NCBI GenBank assembly: GCA_038049695.1
Contig: CP142456.1
Span: 65,437,922-65,501,921, forward strand
From: Cinnamomum chago
Lineage: Eukaryota; Streptophyta; Magnoliopsida; Laurales; Lauraceae
Length of the DNA: 64,000 bases
Direction: 5' to 3'
Positions 44,764 through 57,117 of the stretch are shown one piece after another (the first letter of the stretch is position 1; each line of letters starts with the position of its first letter). The position numbers were made by a program, and so were the translations under genes. The notes under the pieces are model-generated. The model was not told the DNA's origin, did not search any database, and saw only the letters and a program-made list of their open reading frames with translations.

Positions 44764-47611
44764 TGTTAGACCCCGACCCAAACCAAGTCGATTAGTGTGC
44801 GATTAGTATGTGTTTAGTCCTAAGTGGGTTTAGTTGGCGTGGGGTTAGAAGTAATGAGTTTTAGTCTTGGACATAGCTTTGGGAATTTTGAGAACGTTTA
44901 GTATTACTTAGACACACTCAGGAAGATTTGAGTGCACGTGTGAGCTTGGGAAGATAGTGTTGGGTTCCGTGTGATTGTGGTTTTGATTTCATTTGAATGA
45001 TGTTTCGACGTGTTGCAACTTTCGTTTTAAGCATATTCATATTTGAAGCCCAAAAACCCATGTTTTGGCACAAAGAGGGTAAAATTGTCTTTTGTGCACA
45101 AATCTGGACACAATTTTTGAGATCTCAAAATCATATCAAAAATATACTTTTTGGAAACTAGATATTTCGACGATCGTTTTATCCTTCTTCGTCGAAGTCA
45201 TCCAAGGCCAACAAGTTAGTGTTTTGGCCATTTCAAAGTTCAGGTTATTTGGGGCTCATTGCCTCACTAAAGCCCCATCTCCCTCTTCCTTTTTCATTCA
45301 TTTCCCCAATCTCTACAATCTCTTAACCTAGGGCAATGAAAGCTCTTCTTCTCTTCAATCTTCTTCATCTTGCATGCTTGGGCTAGAGAGCTCCAAAAAG
45401 AATTCCAAAGTCATCATCTTCTTCATCTCCTTGCAAGCTCTCTATCAATACAAGTTTCTTTGAGCTTCTTGTGGATCAAGCTCTACATTTCTCCATTTTC
45501 TTCTTGTTTAGCCATTGTTAGGTAAGAGTTTCAACTTATAATTTTCATGGAGTTATTTTGGTACCTTAAGATCTTGTTTTTCAATTTGGAAAACCCTTGT
45601 TGTTCAAATGGGTTCTTTGTTTTCATTGTTGAGTGAGTTTGTGTGGTTTTTCTCTTGGGTTTCTTGTAGTGTGAGAATAGCTTGAGGAAGAGTTTGAAGA
45701 GGAGTATTGTTAGCATTGGTTAAGGCAAGTAATCTCTATAGGAATGATGCATGTATATTTTGATTTCATTGTTGTTTTAGAAATTGTGCATAAAATTTGT
45801 TTACAAGCTTCATGAATATGTTTTATTTGATTTTGATGCTTGACATGGTGATAAATTAACCCTTGGTGAGCATGAAGGCTCAAGGGATTATGTGTGATTG
45901 ATGGATGAGAAGAAGAAGAAGAATGTGGTGAAAGATGTGTAAAAAAAAGACAGTTTCTGCACTCAGCGAGCACAGGCAGCAACTTGCTCGCTCGAGCGAC
46001 CCCTTGGTTCGCTCGAGCGACCAAGCCTCTATTTGGTCTGAGCGCAGACAGAGAGCTGTCCGCTTGAGCGACCCTATGGTTCGCTCGAGCGAACTTCCCT
46101 CTGTATTATTTGGAACAAGACAGTGAGCTGTCCATTCGAGCGCACCTTATATCCGCTCGAGCGAAGTGTCTCGCTCGAGCGAAGTGTCATCAGTTTATAA
46201 AGTTCGCTCGAGCGAACCTGCCAGATTCAGGAAGAAGAATTTATTTCTTTTCTGTATTTTCTCAAAGGTTGAAAACTAGACTATGTTAAGGGTTTTGACT
46301 TGACATTGTGTAAATGGGACTGCGAAATACAACCCAACTTCGGGGACACCAATTCTTATATATATTCCGACATTTGGAGTCTTAATTACACAAAGGTCAA
46401 TTAGCAGCCTTAACACATGCTTGTCAGACTTCGTGTTTGAATTCCGTTTTGGTGCGATAAATACCATCGTGTACTAGTTTTGGATTTCCAGTATAAGCTT
46501 GTTTTGAAGTTTTGTTTCAAGAAAAAGGGGATCACTTCCTAAGCGTGTTATGCATATTTATTATGCCCTTGCTAGTCGTGTTCATCGTGTTTTGATAAGT
46601 GATACCCCCTTTTTTTATCTCGACAAGTTTTGTTAATATCTCGCGTGTTTGTGCATTCATGAATTAAGTAAACACCACTGAGCGTAGACTGCCCTTTCAG
46701 TTTAATCCACTGTCTGGGGGTCTTTAAACATGTGGACTGTCTGCAGACTGGTCGTGTATTTATTACACATCGTCCGTGTCCGGTTCCGCGGCCGGAATTC
46801 CCGTCTTTGTGGGAAATCGTGTCGTGCTTATATTATGTATATCGTGCTTGTCGTGCGTGCTTGCTCTTTTCATTATATAAATGATAGAGAAATGATGGGC
46901 TCTTTGTGGATGATAATTATTCATGATATATTATGTACTCATGCTAGTTTGTTTTAGTATCTCAGCTCGATTAGATATTTTTGCAAATATACCTCAGTCA
47001 TCATAGTATTTCAATTCAAGGATTTGCTTACATGTTTTCTTCAAACGCTATTATTCATGTTCGTGCCTAAATTGATTACCTGCCAAACCGTTGTGTTTGA
47101 CCCTTATTCGTTGGTGCCCAGGTGCAGGAGACGTTACCTTTGAGGAGGAGCGTCAGGAGGAGGCTTCTGAGCCAACCCCTGTGAGAGAATGGCAGCCCGA
47201 CGATGTCATCTAGACGTCGGGCGGGTTCTTGAGTCTCGTCACCTTTTTGGTCATGGGGTTTCTTTTGGTTATATTTTGGAGATGTGTATTGGCCTCTATT
47301 GGCCTCTTATGGGTTGTAACAAAACTTAATTTACTTTCGTGTTAGTTTTATAACTTGAACTATGTCGGGAATGCCATTTCAACTTCTTCCTTTGATATTG
47401 TGTCTTGTTACTATTTATCAGGGCACCTAAATATGTTATTGGTGCTCATCTTGTGTGTTTGCTACACGCTTCCGCATATTTGATCGTGTGAGTTAGATTC
47501 GGCGTGTCTTTGGGAATCCTCACCGCGGAAACCTGTGGGAAAGCAAAATCTTCAATAGTAGTTGTAACAATCTACGTCGCGGGCCCGGGGTCTCGTTCCG
47601 GGGTCGCGATA
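44764..47611 (+). repeat. Tekay element 5' LTR (2848 bp)
   Basis: TGTTAGACCCCGACCC to GGGGTCGCGATA; the last CA has become TA here, while the 3' LTR keeps CA. It carries six TCGCTCGAGCGA-type palindromes (45988-46217). Short frames inside are not genes. Confidence 0.92.
45986..46217. repeat. TCGCTCGAGCGA palindrome cluster in the 5' LTR
   Basis: Perfect palindromes: TCGCTCGAGCGA at 45988-45999 and 46009-46020 (the latter in a 21-bp near-palindrome TTGG...CCAA), GTTCGCTCGAGCGAAC at 46079-46094 and 46202-46217, and GCTCGAGC cores at about 46154 and 46172. TTTATAAAG lies just before the last one. The 3' LTR has only four (53688-53867), some mutated. Confidence 0.85.
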
Positions 47612-47615
47612 GCAC

Positions 47616-47632
47616 TGGTATCAAAGCGGGAC
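47616..47632 (+). other. Primer-binding site of the Tekay element
   Basis: TGGTATCAAAGCGGGAC, four bases after the LTR end, fits the initiator Met tRNA primer (usual TGGTATCAGAGC) with one change. Confidence 0.8.
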
Positions 47633-47770
47633 ATGTTTCAGGCACTTAAAAGAAACTAGAAAGATCTTAGGAACGTGGCGAGGATTCGAGAGTTCGATGA
47701 TTCATTGGTATAGGGTCTTAGAAACCCTTGTACTATGTTATTGTGTTCTAACTCTTTGTTTTACAGCAAT

Positions 47771-48970
47771 ATGCCTCCAAGAAAAGCTTCAAATCATCAT
47801 GCTTCAGGCAGTAATCAAAATGAGTCAGATGCATATGAGACACCTACAGCCACACAGTTTCAGGAACTCATGCAAGCAATGATAGCACAGCAAAGGCAGG
47901 CTAATGAGAACCAAGCCAGGTTTCAAGAACAGTTGGCTAAGAAGGATGATGAAATGGCTCAAGTTCAGAGGCAGTTGTTGGAAGTACTTCAGAACAGGAA
48001 CGTAGCACCACCCGTGGATCCACGGATTGTTATTCAGAATAGGGATCCTGACCCTAATGCACTATTTGAAAATTTTAGAAAGAGGGCACCGAAGGAGTTT
48101 TCGGGCAATGAGGACCCGTTAGTGGCAGATGACTAGCTAGTCAATACGGAGAAGATCTTTGATGTCTTCATGTGCACGGGTATACAGAAAGTCAACCTCA
48201 CAGCTTCCTTATTCTATGGACTTGCAGATAGGTGGTGGCAAACAGTCAAGGATCCTTATGCAGTGATGGCAGATGAAAAGGCATGGGTGGGCAGCATTCA
48301 AGATACAATTTCAGGATAAATATATTCCCTCTCATGTCAAGAGGCAGAAGGCTATTGAGTTTCAGCAACTCAAGCAGGGTAGCATGACGGTTTTAGACTA
48401 CGTCACCAAGTTCGAAAGATTGGCTAGATATGCCACCGAGCTGATTGACACTGAAAGGAAGAAGATAACAAAGTTTTTGGAAGGATTGAACCCGATCATC
48501 ATGAGAGATGTCATAGGAGTAGTACCTCCAGCTACATATGATGAGGCAGTCAAGCGGGCTTATACCTTTGAAGATATTAACAACATGATTGTTCAGGACC
48601 GGAAACAGCAATATCAACGGCAGAATCAGAGGCAACAGCAGGGCAAGAAACCAAGGCAAGAACAAGGTCATGTGAGGCAGGGTTGTGGCCATTGTGGCAA
48701 GAATCATGAGACACACGAATGTTGTAAGGCCATGGGTGCCTGTTTCAAGTGTGGGGCTATGAACCATTCAATCAAGGATTGCCCACTACTTCAGAATCAA
48801 GGGAACAGAAACCAGCAGCAGAGACAAGTAGCTCCTCAGAACCAACCACCAATGCAGAATCAGATGAGACCACCTCAACAGCAACAACAGCAGGCTAGGC
48901 AACCAGCACAGAATCAGAATGCTCGTCCTCCACAGCAGAACAGACAAGGCCAAGGAAGGCAGAACCAAGT
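47771..48970 (+). pseudogene. Gag of the Tekay element
   Basis: ATG 47771 (MPPRKASNHHASG) starts a capsid/nucleocapsid protein. A helical Gln/Glu-rich stretch (47850-47990) is followed by the core (FRKRAPKEFSGNEDPL, then in another frame [36 protein letters not shown]) and two Cys/His clusters; [14 protein letters not shown] is a CCHC knuckle. A TAG at 48134-48136 (usual Trp) and a frameshift near 48285 destroy the frame. After 48273 the frame is open through to RT. A Gln-rich linker leads to protease. Confidence 0.88.
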
Positions 48971-50867
48971 ACCGAACAGACTACAGATGCATGGACGTTT
49001 GTACTATCTCAACCGTGCAGATGCTGAAGCTGCAGGAGACGTGGTAGAAGGTAAACTTCTTGTTTGTGGGGTAGAAGCCCAGATTTTATTTGATCCTAGA
49101 TCCACACATTCCTTTTCATCTCCTAGTTTTGCTAAGTTAATTGATGCACCATGTAGTGAGTTGGATTACATTTTGGTAGTGACCACTCCAGTAGGGAAGC
49201 AAGTTGTGTGTAGAAACCATTACCCTAGTTGTACAGTGTTGTTAGGAGATGTTAATTTACCGGCCAAGCTCATAGTTTTGGACATGCATGATTTTGATGT
49301 CATATTAGGCATGGATTGGTTAGAAGCATATCACGCCACCATGGATTGTTTTAGTAAGACCATCACATTCAGATTCCAAGGACCACAGGCAGAGTTGATA
49401 TTTCAGGGGAACAGGAGGAAATCTCAGGCAGGGTTTATTTCAGTTTTGAAAGCAAGCAGATTAGTGCAGAGTGGATGTCAGGCATTTATTGCGTTTATCA
49501 CGGAGGATAAACAGTCCCAAGGGGTGGAGGATATCCCCATTGTGTGTGAATTTCCGGATGTTTTTCCAGAAGAAATCCCGGGTTTACCACCAATTAGAGA
49601 AGTTGAGTTCACGATTGAGCTCCTTCCAGGGACAGCTCCGATCTCGATTGCACCATACAGGATGGCCCCAGCAGAAATGGGTGAGCTAAAGCTCCAATTG
49701 CAGGATTTGTTGAGCAAAGGCTTTATTAAGCCAAGTGTTTCACCGTGGAGAGCACTGGTGTTGTTTGTGAAAAAGAAGGATGGAAGTTTGAGAATGTGTA
49801 TAGACTACCGGAAGTTGAACCATGTGACTGTGAAGAACAAGTATCCATTGCCAAGGATAGATGAATTGTTTGACCAATTGCAAGGAGCAGCCTATTTTTC
49901 CAAGATAGACTTGAGGTCAGGGTACCACCAGTTGAGAGTTAGAGACTCAAATGTTCAGAAGACAGCCTTTAGAACAAGATATGGGCACTATGAGTTCTTA
50001 GTGATGCCCTTTGGTTTGACAAATGCACCCGTAGTCTTTATGGCTTTAATGAACAAGGTCTTTGCACCCTATTTGGATCACTCCACAGTAGTATTTATTA
50101 ATGATGTCCTTGTGTATTCCAAGAGTAAGAAGGAACACGAAGAACATTTGAGGACAGCGTTGCAGCTCTTGAGGGACAACCAATTATATGCAAAACTCAG
50201 TAAGTGCGAATTCTGGTTAGAGCAAGTCGTTTTTTTAGGCCACATCATCTCCAGAGAAGGTTTAGCACTTGATCCAGCTAAGATAGAGGCAGTTGTTAGT
50301 TGGGCAAGACCAAGCAGTGTGACAGAAATTAGAAGCTTTTTGGGGTTAGCAGACTACTACAAAAGATTTGTCCAAGGTTTTTCGTCCATTGCAGCCCCGT
50401 TGACAAAATTGACTAGGAAGAATGTTCCATTTGTTTGGACCGATCAGTGTGAAATCAGTTTTCAAGAGTTGAAAGGAAGGTTAACCACAGCCCCAATTCT
50501 TACATTACCCTCGAGCAGCGGTGGATTTATTGTTTATACAAATGCTTCGAATGTGGGACTAGGTTGTGTATTGATGCAGGATAGCAAAGTTATTGCTTAT
50601 GGCTCGAGACAGTTGAAGGACCATGAGAAGAACTATGCGACTCACGACTTGGAGTTGGCAGCAGTTGTTTTCGCATTGAAGATGTGGAGACACTATCTCT
50701 ATGGAGAGAAGTTTGAAGTTCATTTCGACCACCGAAGTTTGCAATACCTGTTTTCGCAGAAGGATTTGAACATGAGGCAGAGACGGTGGATGGAGTATAT
50801 CAAAGATTATGACTTTCATCAAATATCATCCAGGCAAAGTGAATGTGGTAGCAGATGCTTTGAGTAG
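48971..50867 (+). pseudogene. Protease, reverse transcriptase and RNase H of the Tekay element
   Basis: It is in the same frame as the 3' part of gag. The protease active site reads [10 protein letters not shown] where D-S-G is expected, so it is dead. The RT has [44 protein letters not shown] and [15 protein letters not shown], but the catalytic motif reads FINDVLVYS (AAT at 50100-50102 in place of Asp). RNase H has [18 protein letters not shown] (first Asp of the D-A-S motif also changed to Asn), [20 protein letters not shown] and [12 protein letters not shown] frameshift near 50815-50830 separates it from the integrase frame ([16 protein letters not shown]). Confidence 0.9.
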
Positions 50868-52431
50868 GAAATCAGTGGCTATGGCTAATTTGAGAGGAAT
50901 TAGTGTCTTACAGCAGTTTGAAGAGTTTGGTGTAGAGGTACAAACCCTAAGATTGGGTGCGATGTTAGCAAACATGACAGTTTCAGAACCTACCTTCATC
51001 TAGAAGATCAAGGAAAATCAGTTGCAAGACCCAAACTTGGCTAAGATAGTGGAAGTTATTGCAGAACGCCCCGATTTCAAGATGGTGAATGGAATATTGT
51101 ATTTTTGTGACCGGTTGTGTGTACCAAATGTGGATGATTTGAAGAATGAGATAATGAATGAAGCTCACAGCACTAGATATTCTATGCATCCGGGTAGAAC
51201 GAAGATGTACCATAATTTGAAGAATAGATTTTGGTGGAACAACATGAAGAGAGAGATAGCAGCTTTTGTGTCTCGTTGTCTAACTTGTCAGTTGATCAAG
51301 GCAGAGCATCAGAAGCCTCCAGGTTTGTTACAGCCTTTGGAGATTCCGGAGTGGAAATGGGAGCATATCACCATGGATTTCGTTTCCGGTTTGCCGAATA
51401 CTAAGAAGGGAAATAATGCGATTTGGATTATTGTGGACCGTTTGACAAAGTCTGCTCATTTCATTCCGATGAAGACAGGGAACATGATGCATATGGCACC
51501 ACTGGCGAAGTTATTTGTCGATGAGATTGTTAGTAAACATGGTCAGCCCGTCTCCATTACTTCAAACAGAGACAGTAGGTTTGTTTCAAAGTTTTGGAAG
51601 ACTCTTCATGAGTCGATGGGTACCAAGCTCCAGTTTAGCACAGCTTATCATCCTCAGACAAATGGTCAGTCAGAAAGGACGATACAGACTCTCGAAAACA
51701 TGTTGCGTGCTTGTGTATTAGATTTCAAGATTCAGTGGGATGAGTGCTTACCTCTTTGTGAATTTGCCTATAACAATAGTTACCACTCGAGCATCGGTAT
51801 GGCACCTTTTGAGGCACTTTATGGTAGAAGATGCAGAACTCCGGTTTGCTGGGAAGAAGTCGGTGAACGTAGTTTTCATGGACCGACGATAGTTGGAGAG
51901 ACAAGTGACAAGGTCAAGCTGATTCAGGAACGGTTGAAGATCGCCCGAAGTAGATAGAAGAGTTATGCAGATACTCACAGAAGAGAATTGCAGTTTCAGG
52001 TGGGTGACAAAGTGTTTTTGAAGATCTCACCAGCTAGAGCGACTTTGAGATTCAGATAGAAGGGCAAATTGTCTAAAAGGCTTATTGGTCCGTATGAGAT
52101 TTTGAGCAAGATTGGAGATGTCGCTTATAGACTTGCGTTACCGCCGGAACTCTCCGGGGTACACAATGTTTTTCATGTTTCGATGCTCAAGAAGTATGTT
52201 TCCAGTCCTACACACATTCTACAGCATGAGCCTTTGGAAATTCGGGAAGATGCCTCGTATGTGGAAAGACCGATCAAGATCATTGACACCAAAGAGCAAG
52301 AATTGAGAAACCGGACTATTCATTGGGTCAAGGTACTTTGGGAAAATCACGAGCCAGAGGAAGCCACCTGGGAATTGAGAGAACAAGTGCAGATGAAGTA
52401 TCCACAGCTTTTACCAGAGGTAATTGTTTGA
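50868..52431 (+). pseudogene. Integrase with chromodomain-like end of the Tekay element
   Basis: The frame holds the linker, an HH-CC zinc finger (HSTRYSMHPGRTKMYHNL...CLTCQ), then the core: first Asp in ITMDFVSGLP, second Asp changed to Asn (AAC 51565-51567, SNRDSRF), and Glu in HPQTNGQSERTIQ. The C-terminal part has KLSKRLIGPYEIL, GVHNVFHVSMLKKY and a chromodomain-like VKVLWENHEPEEATWE, typical of Tekay. Stops TAG at 51001, 51955 and 52057 break it. It ends at 52431. Confidence 0.9.
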
Positions 52432-52454
52432 TTTATTTGGTGGACCAAATATCC

Positions 52455-52468
52455 TAAGGGGTGGAGGA
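52455..52468 (+). other. Polypurine tract of the Tekay element
   Basis: AAGGGGTGGAGGA directly precedes the 3' LTR start TGTTAGACCCCG. Confidence 0.75.
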
Positions 52469-55262
52469 TGTTAGACCCCGACCCAGACCAAGTCGATTAG
52501 TGTGCGATTAGTATGTGTTTAGTCCTAAGTGGGTTTAGTTGGCGTGGGGTTAGAAGTAATGAGTTTTAGTCTTGGACATAGCTTTGGGAATTTTGAGAAC
52601 GTTTAGTATTACTTAGACACACTCAGGAAGATTTGAGTGCACGTGTGAGCTTGGGAAGATAGTGTTGGGTTCCGTGTGATTGTGGTTTTGATTTCATTTG
52701 AATGATGTTTCGACGTGTTGCAACTTTCGTTTTAAGCATATTCATATTTGAAGCCCAAAAACCCATGTTTTGGCACAAAGAGGGTAAAATTGTCTTTTGT
52801 GCACAAATCTGGACACAATTTTCGAGATCTCAAAATCATGTCAAAAATATACTTTTTGGAAACTAGATATTTCGACGATCGTTTTATCCTTCTTCGTCGA
52901 AGTCATCCGAGCCCACAAGTTAGTGTTTTGGCCATTTCAAAGTTCAGGTTATTTGGGGCCCATTGCCTCACTAAAGCCCCATCTCCCTCTTCCTTTTTCA
53001 TTCATTTCCCCAATCTCTGCAATCTCTTAACCTAGGGCAATGAAAGCTCTTCTTCTCTTCAATCTTCTTCATCTTGCATGCTTGGGCTAGAGAGCTCCAA
53101 AAAGAATTCCAAAGTCATCATCTTCTTCATCTCCTTGCAAGCTCTCTATCAATACAAGTTTCTTTGAGCTTCTTGTGGATCAAGCTCTACATTTCTCCAT
53201 TTTCTTCTTGTTTAGCCATTGTTAGGTAAGAGTTTCAACTTATAATTTTCATGGAGTTATTTTGGTACCTTAAGATCTTGTTTTTCAATTTGGAAAACCC
53301 TTGTTGTTCAAATGGGTTCTTTGTTTTCATTGTTGAGTGAGTTTGTGTGGTTTTTCTCTTGGGTTTCTTGTAGTGTGAGAATAGCTTGAGGAAGAGTTTG
53401 AAGAGGAGTATTGTTAGCATTGGTTAAGGCAAGTAATCTCTATAGGAATGATGCATGTATATTTTGATTTCATTGTTGTTTTAGAAATTGTGCATAAAAT
53501 TTGTTTACAAGCTTCATGGATATGTTTTATTTGATTTTGATGCTTGACATGGTGATAAATGAACCATTGGTGAGCATGAAGGCTCAAGGGATTATGTGTG
53601 ATTGATGGATGAGAAGAAGAAGAAGAATGTGGTGAAAGATGTGTAAAAAAAAGACAGTTTCTACACTCAGCGAGCACAGGCAGCAGCTTGCTCGCTCGAG
53701 CGAACCGAGCGCAGACAGAGAGCTGTCCGCTTGAGAGACCCTATGGTTCGCTCGAGCGAACTGCCCTCTGTATTATTTGGAACAAGACAGTGAGCTGTCC
53801 GTTTGAGCGCACCTTATATCCGCTCGAGCGAAGTGTCATCAGTTTATAAAGTTCGCTCAAGCGAACCTGCCAGATTCAGGAAGAAGAATTTATTTCTTTT
53901 CTGTATTTTCTCAAAGGTTGAAAACTAGACTATGTTAAGGGTTTTGACTTGACATTGTGTAAGTGGGACTGCGAAATACAACCCAACTTCGGGGACACCA
54001 ATTCTTATATATATTCCGACATTTGGAGTCTTAATTACACAAAGGTCAATTAGCAGCCTTAACACATGCTTGTCAGACTTCGTGTTTGAATTTCGTTTTG
54101 GTACGATAAATACCATCGTGTACTAGTTTTGGATTTCCAGTATAAGCTTGTTTCGAAGTTTTGTTTCAAGAAAAAAGGGATCACTTCCTAAGCGTGTTAT
54201 GCATATTTATTATGCCCTTGCTAGTCGTGTTCATCGTGTTTTGATAAGTGATACCCCCTTTTTTTTTATCTCGACAAGTTTTGTTAATATCTCGCGTGTT
54301 TGTGCATTCATGAATTAAGTAAACACCACTGAGCTTAGACTGCCCTTTCAATTTAATCCACTGTCTGGGGGTCTTTAAACATGTGGACTGTCTGCAGACT
54401 GGTCGTGTATTTATTACACATCGTCCGTGTCCGGTTCCGCGGCCGGAATTCCCGTCTTTGTGGGAAATCGTGTCGTGCTTATATTATGTATATCGTGCTT
54501 GTCGTGCGTGCTTGCTCTTTTCATTATATAAATGATAGAGAATGGATGGGCTCTTTGTGGATAATAACTATTCATGATTTATTATGTACTCATGCTAGTT
54601 TGTTTTAGTATCTCAGCTCGATTAAATATTTTTGCAAATATACCTCAGTCATCATAGTATTTCAATTCAAGGATTTGCTTACATGTTTTCTTCAAACGCT
54701 ATTATTCATGTTCGTGCCTAAATTGATTACCTGCCAAATTGTTGTGTTTGACCCTTGTTCGTTGGTGCCCAGGTGCAGGAGACGTTACCTTTGAGGAGGA
54801 GCGTCAGGAGGAGGCTTCTGAGCCAACCCCTGTGAGAGAATGGCAGCCCGACGATGTCATCTAGACGTCGGGCGGGTTCTTGAGTCTCGTCACCTTTTTG
54901 GTCATGGGGTTTCTTTTGGTTATATTTTGGAGATGTGTATTGGCCTCTGTTGGCCTCTTATGGGTTGTAACAAAACTTAATTTACTTTCGTGTTAGTTTT
55001 ATAACTTGAACTATGTCGGGAATGCCATTTCAACTTCTTCCTTTGATACTGTGCCTTGTTACTATTTATCAGGGCACCTAAATATGTTATTGGTGCTCAT
55101 CTTGTGTGTTTGCTACACGCTTCCTCATATTTGATCGTGTGAGTCAGATTCCGCGTGTCTTTGGGAATCCTCACCGCGGGAACCTGTGGGAAAGCAAAAT
55201 CTTCAATAGTAGTTGTAACAATCTACGTCGCGGGCCCGGGGTCCCGTTCCGGGGTCGCGACA
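52469..55262 (+). repeat. Tekay element 3' LTR (2794 bp)
   Basis: Near-identical to 44764-47611, ending GGGGTCGCGACA. The main difference is about 50 bases missing in the TCGCTCGAGCGA cluster at 53700, so it has two fewer palindromes. Confidence 0.92.
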
Positions 55263-55769
55263 CATAACCAGCCCGACTTTTGTGCTAGCAAGAGCATCAA
55301 ATTTCCGCTACTATCGAACGAGGTTTAATATACTCTCTTCTACACAACCACTAATCAATTGAACTTCCTTTCGATCTATGGCTAACGTTATTCAAACTAT
55401 CATTTTTCGCAAAGTGGTTATGTTTGAGTGCTTTATCCTAACCTCCCTCCACTCCAAGTCTTGCACTTGCAGTGAACATCCCCCTACATTTGTTGTGCTA
55501 TATGTGTTCTTGGATATAAATCCTAATGTAACTTGTAAGTGAAGTGGTTATAATGTGGATGTTGTCAATTTGTAACTTTAAAATTAGGAGATGTGCATGC
55601 AATTTAAGTAAATGTATATGGGATGTTGATGGATAGATTGAATGTCAATTAAATCCATGAAGTGTTTTTTTTTTTGTATTTAAATTTATAAATGTTGTAT
55701 TTGAAGCACATAGGGGGCTTTTAATGTAAATGTATTGGTCCCCTTCCTTAGGAATTTTTTTCCAAATTT
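55263..55769. other. TSD CATAA (55263-55267) and non-coding body of the outer DNA element
   Basis: CATAA is the right target duplication of the Tekay element. What follows is AT-rich sequence of the split DNA element without any supported gene. Confidence 0.5.
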
Positions 55770-56150
55770 ACATTGCGTTATCACCGATGCTATATCACTT
55801 ATTTTAGATTGCTAGGGTCATCACCACCTCGGACTTAGAATCTTTTCCAGAGAATGCCTGAAAAAAGTTACAACTTTTCGTCAGAAAAATAGAAAAGTAC
55901 GTATGTTGGTGATGACCGACCTTATTTTACACTACTAAGGTCATCACCGACCCCGACTTAATTTTTTTTTTTTTCTGAGAATGCCTAGGAAAGTTACAAC
56001 TTTTTGTAAAAAATATAGGAAGTCTGCGTTGGTGATGACCTTATTTTACACTGCTAGGATCATCACTAACCCTGACTTAAAATCTTTTTTCAAGAACAAC
56101 TGGAAAAGTTACAACTTTTAGTATAAATAAGGTCGGCACCAACGATGTGC
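55770..56150. repeat. About 120-bp tandem repeats, three copies
   Basis: TTTTAGATTGCTAGGGTCATCACC (55802), TTTTACACTACTAAGGTCATCACC (55924) and TTTTACACTGCTAGGATCATCACT (56044) recur at about 120 bp, each followed by GACTTA, an AT-run and GAAAAGTTACAACTTTT-like words. A partial relative lies in the left arm near 43320. They look like subterminal repeats of a DNA transposon. Confidence 0.7.
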
Positions 56151-56346
56151 CAAATATGTAAAAAAAATTGAAAATTTGGCCCAATTGCTTTAATTGGTGC
56201 ACCACCATCTAAAGTATTTGATCGCATCACACGTACACATTAAATATTTTTTCGATTAAATCCCAAAAAAGAAAAAAAAAGAAAGAATGAAAAAAAAAAC
56301 ATGGAGAGTCAAAGAGAGAGATAGACTTCATTTGGAGCAACCTTGA

Positions 56347-56852
56347 GGGCATGTTTGTGTAGCCCATTTTCGCGGAAAAGGTTATAGTTTTCTGCGGAAA
56401 ACTTCTTTTTCATGTGTTTGGTGTGGCAGTTTTCTGCGGAAATGATTTTTCGTCATGTCAGTTTTTTTTTTCCTAGGCATGGAAATAGACTTCCTATGAG
56501 GGGGTATGAGAAGTCTATTTCCACGGAAAACTGACCCCCAAATTTTCTCTCTCTCTCACCCTCACTCCACCCAGCCACCCTCTGTGTTCCTCTTCCCCTC
56601 CCAACCCCACCCACCCCATACACATACCAACCCACCCACCCAATAGTTTTCACTAAAAAGTGGTTTTCACTAAAGAAATCTATAGTTGTACCAAACAACA
56701 TTAGTACTAATTTATTGAGAAAAACCTTTTTGCACCAAACATAAAATTTTAATTTCCGTGGAATTTTTTTTAAAAATATTTAAAACTCATAAATTTTATT
56801 GACGTGACAATTTTCAATTTCTATAACAATTACAAATACACAAACGTGCCCC
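56347..56852. mobile_element. MITE with GGGCATGTTTGTGTA ends
   Basis: Left GGGCATGTTTGTGTA and right TACACAAACGTGCCC are inverse with one mismatch. The 500-bp body is AT-rich with inner inverted words (TTTTCTGCGGAAAA, AGTCTATTTCC...GGAAATAGACT). No coding sequence and no clear TSD. It lies 265 bases upstream of the 14-3-3 start codon. Confidence 0.55.
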
Positions 56853-57117
56853 AAACGTGCCGCAAACGTTCCAGTCTGATTCCCCGAAGTTCCAATCTAA
56901 TTCTCCAGTCATAAAACCCAAGGACAGGACGAAATGCACATGACCCGCACCCACTCTTCCATCCCTCTCCTAAGTCCTACCTAAGACCTACGTGGATGCA
57001 CCTCTTCGCCCCTGGCTGTCATAAACAGTCATCTGATTCCACACTCCCATTTCCCAATCTCCTTCTCCTTCTGTTTCTTCTTTGAGAATCAAAGACCAAA
57101 ACCTCTTTACTTCTCCA
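56853..57117 (+). promoter_or_regulatory. Upstream region and 5' UTR of the 14-3-3 gene
   Basis: Without MITE or LTR traits. A CT-rich run, CCCAATCTCCTTCTCCTTCTG (about 57053-57073), is typical of plant 5' UTRs. No convincing TATA box: TCATAAAACC (56909) and TCATAAACAG (57019) are weak. The core promoter may be TATA-less or use the MITE edge. Confidence 0.5.

Larger units (their letters stand above)
44764..55262 (+). mobile_element. Tekay/Del-type chromovirus Gypsy element, defective
   Basis: A 10.5-kb element: LTRs 44764-47611 and 52469-55262, PBS TGGTATCAAAGCGGG, gag-pol with RT before integrase (Gypsy order), a chromodomain-like C-terminus, polypurine tract and TSD CATAA. LTRs of about 2.8 kb and the chromodomain point to the Tekay (Del) clade. 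The LTRs are nearly identical apart from hairpin-repeat differences, yet pol has lost catalytic residues of protease, RT and integrase and has several stops. Many of these are C-to-T or G-to-A, in keeping with methylated DNA. Confidence 0.92.
43125..56320. mobile_element. Inverted-repeat DNA element containing the Tekay insertion
   Basis: The left flank (about 43125-43345) and right flank (about 56130-56320) are inverted copies: TTAATGCGCATGTGTGACG...GATGGTGGTGCACCAATTAGAG...TTGGCACATCGTCGGTGCC on the left, and the reverse complement GGCACCAACGATGTGCCA...AATTGGTGCACCACCATC...ACACGTACACATTAA on the right. Without the Gypsy insertion the body is about 2.7 kb. 120-bp subterminal tandem repeats lie inside the right end (55770-56150). 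No transposase, TSD or superfamily could be fixed. Two separate inverted copies of one repeat is the alternative. Confidence 0.5.
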
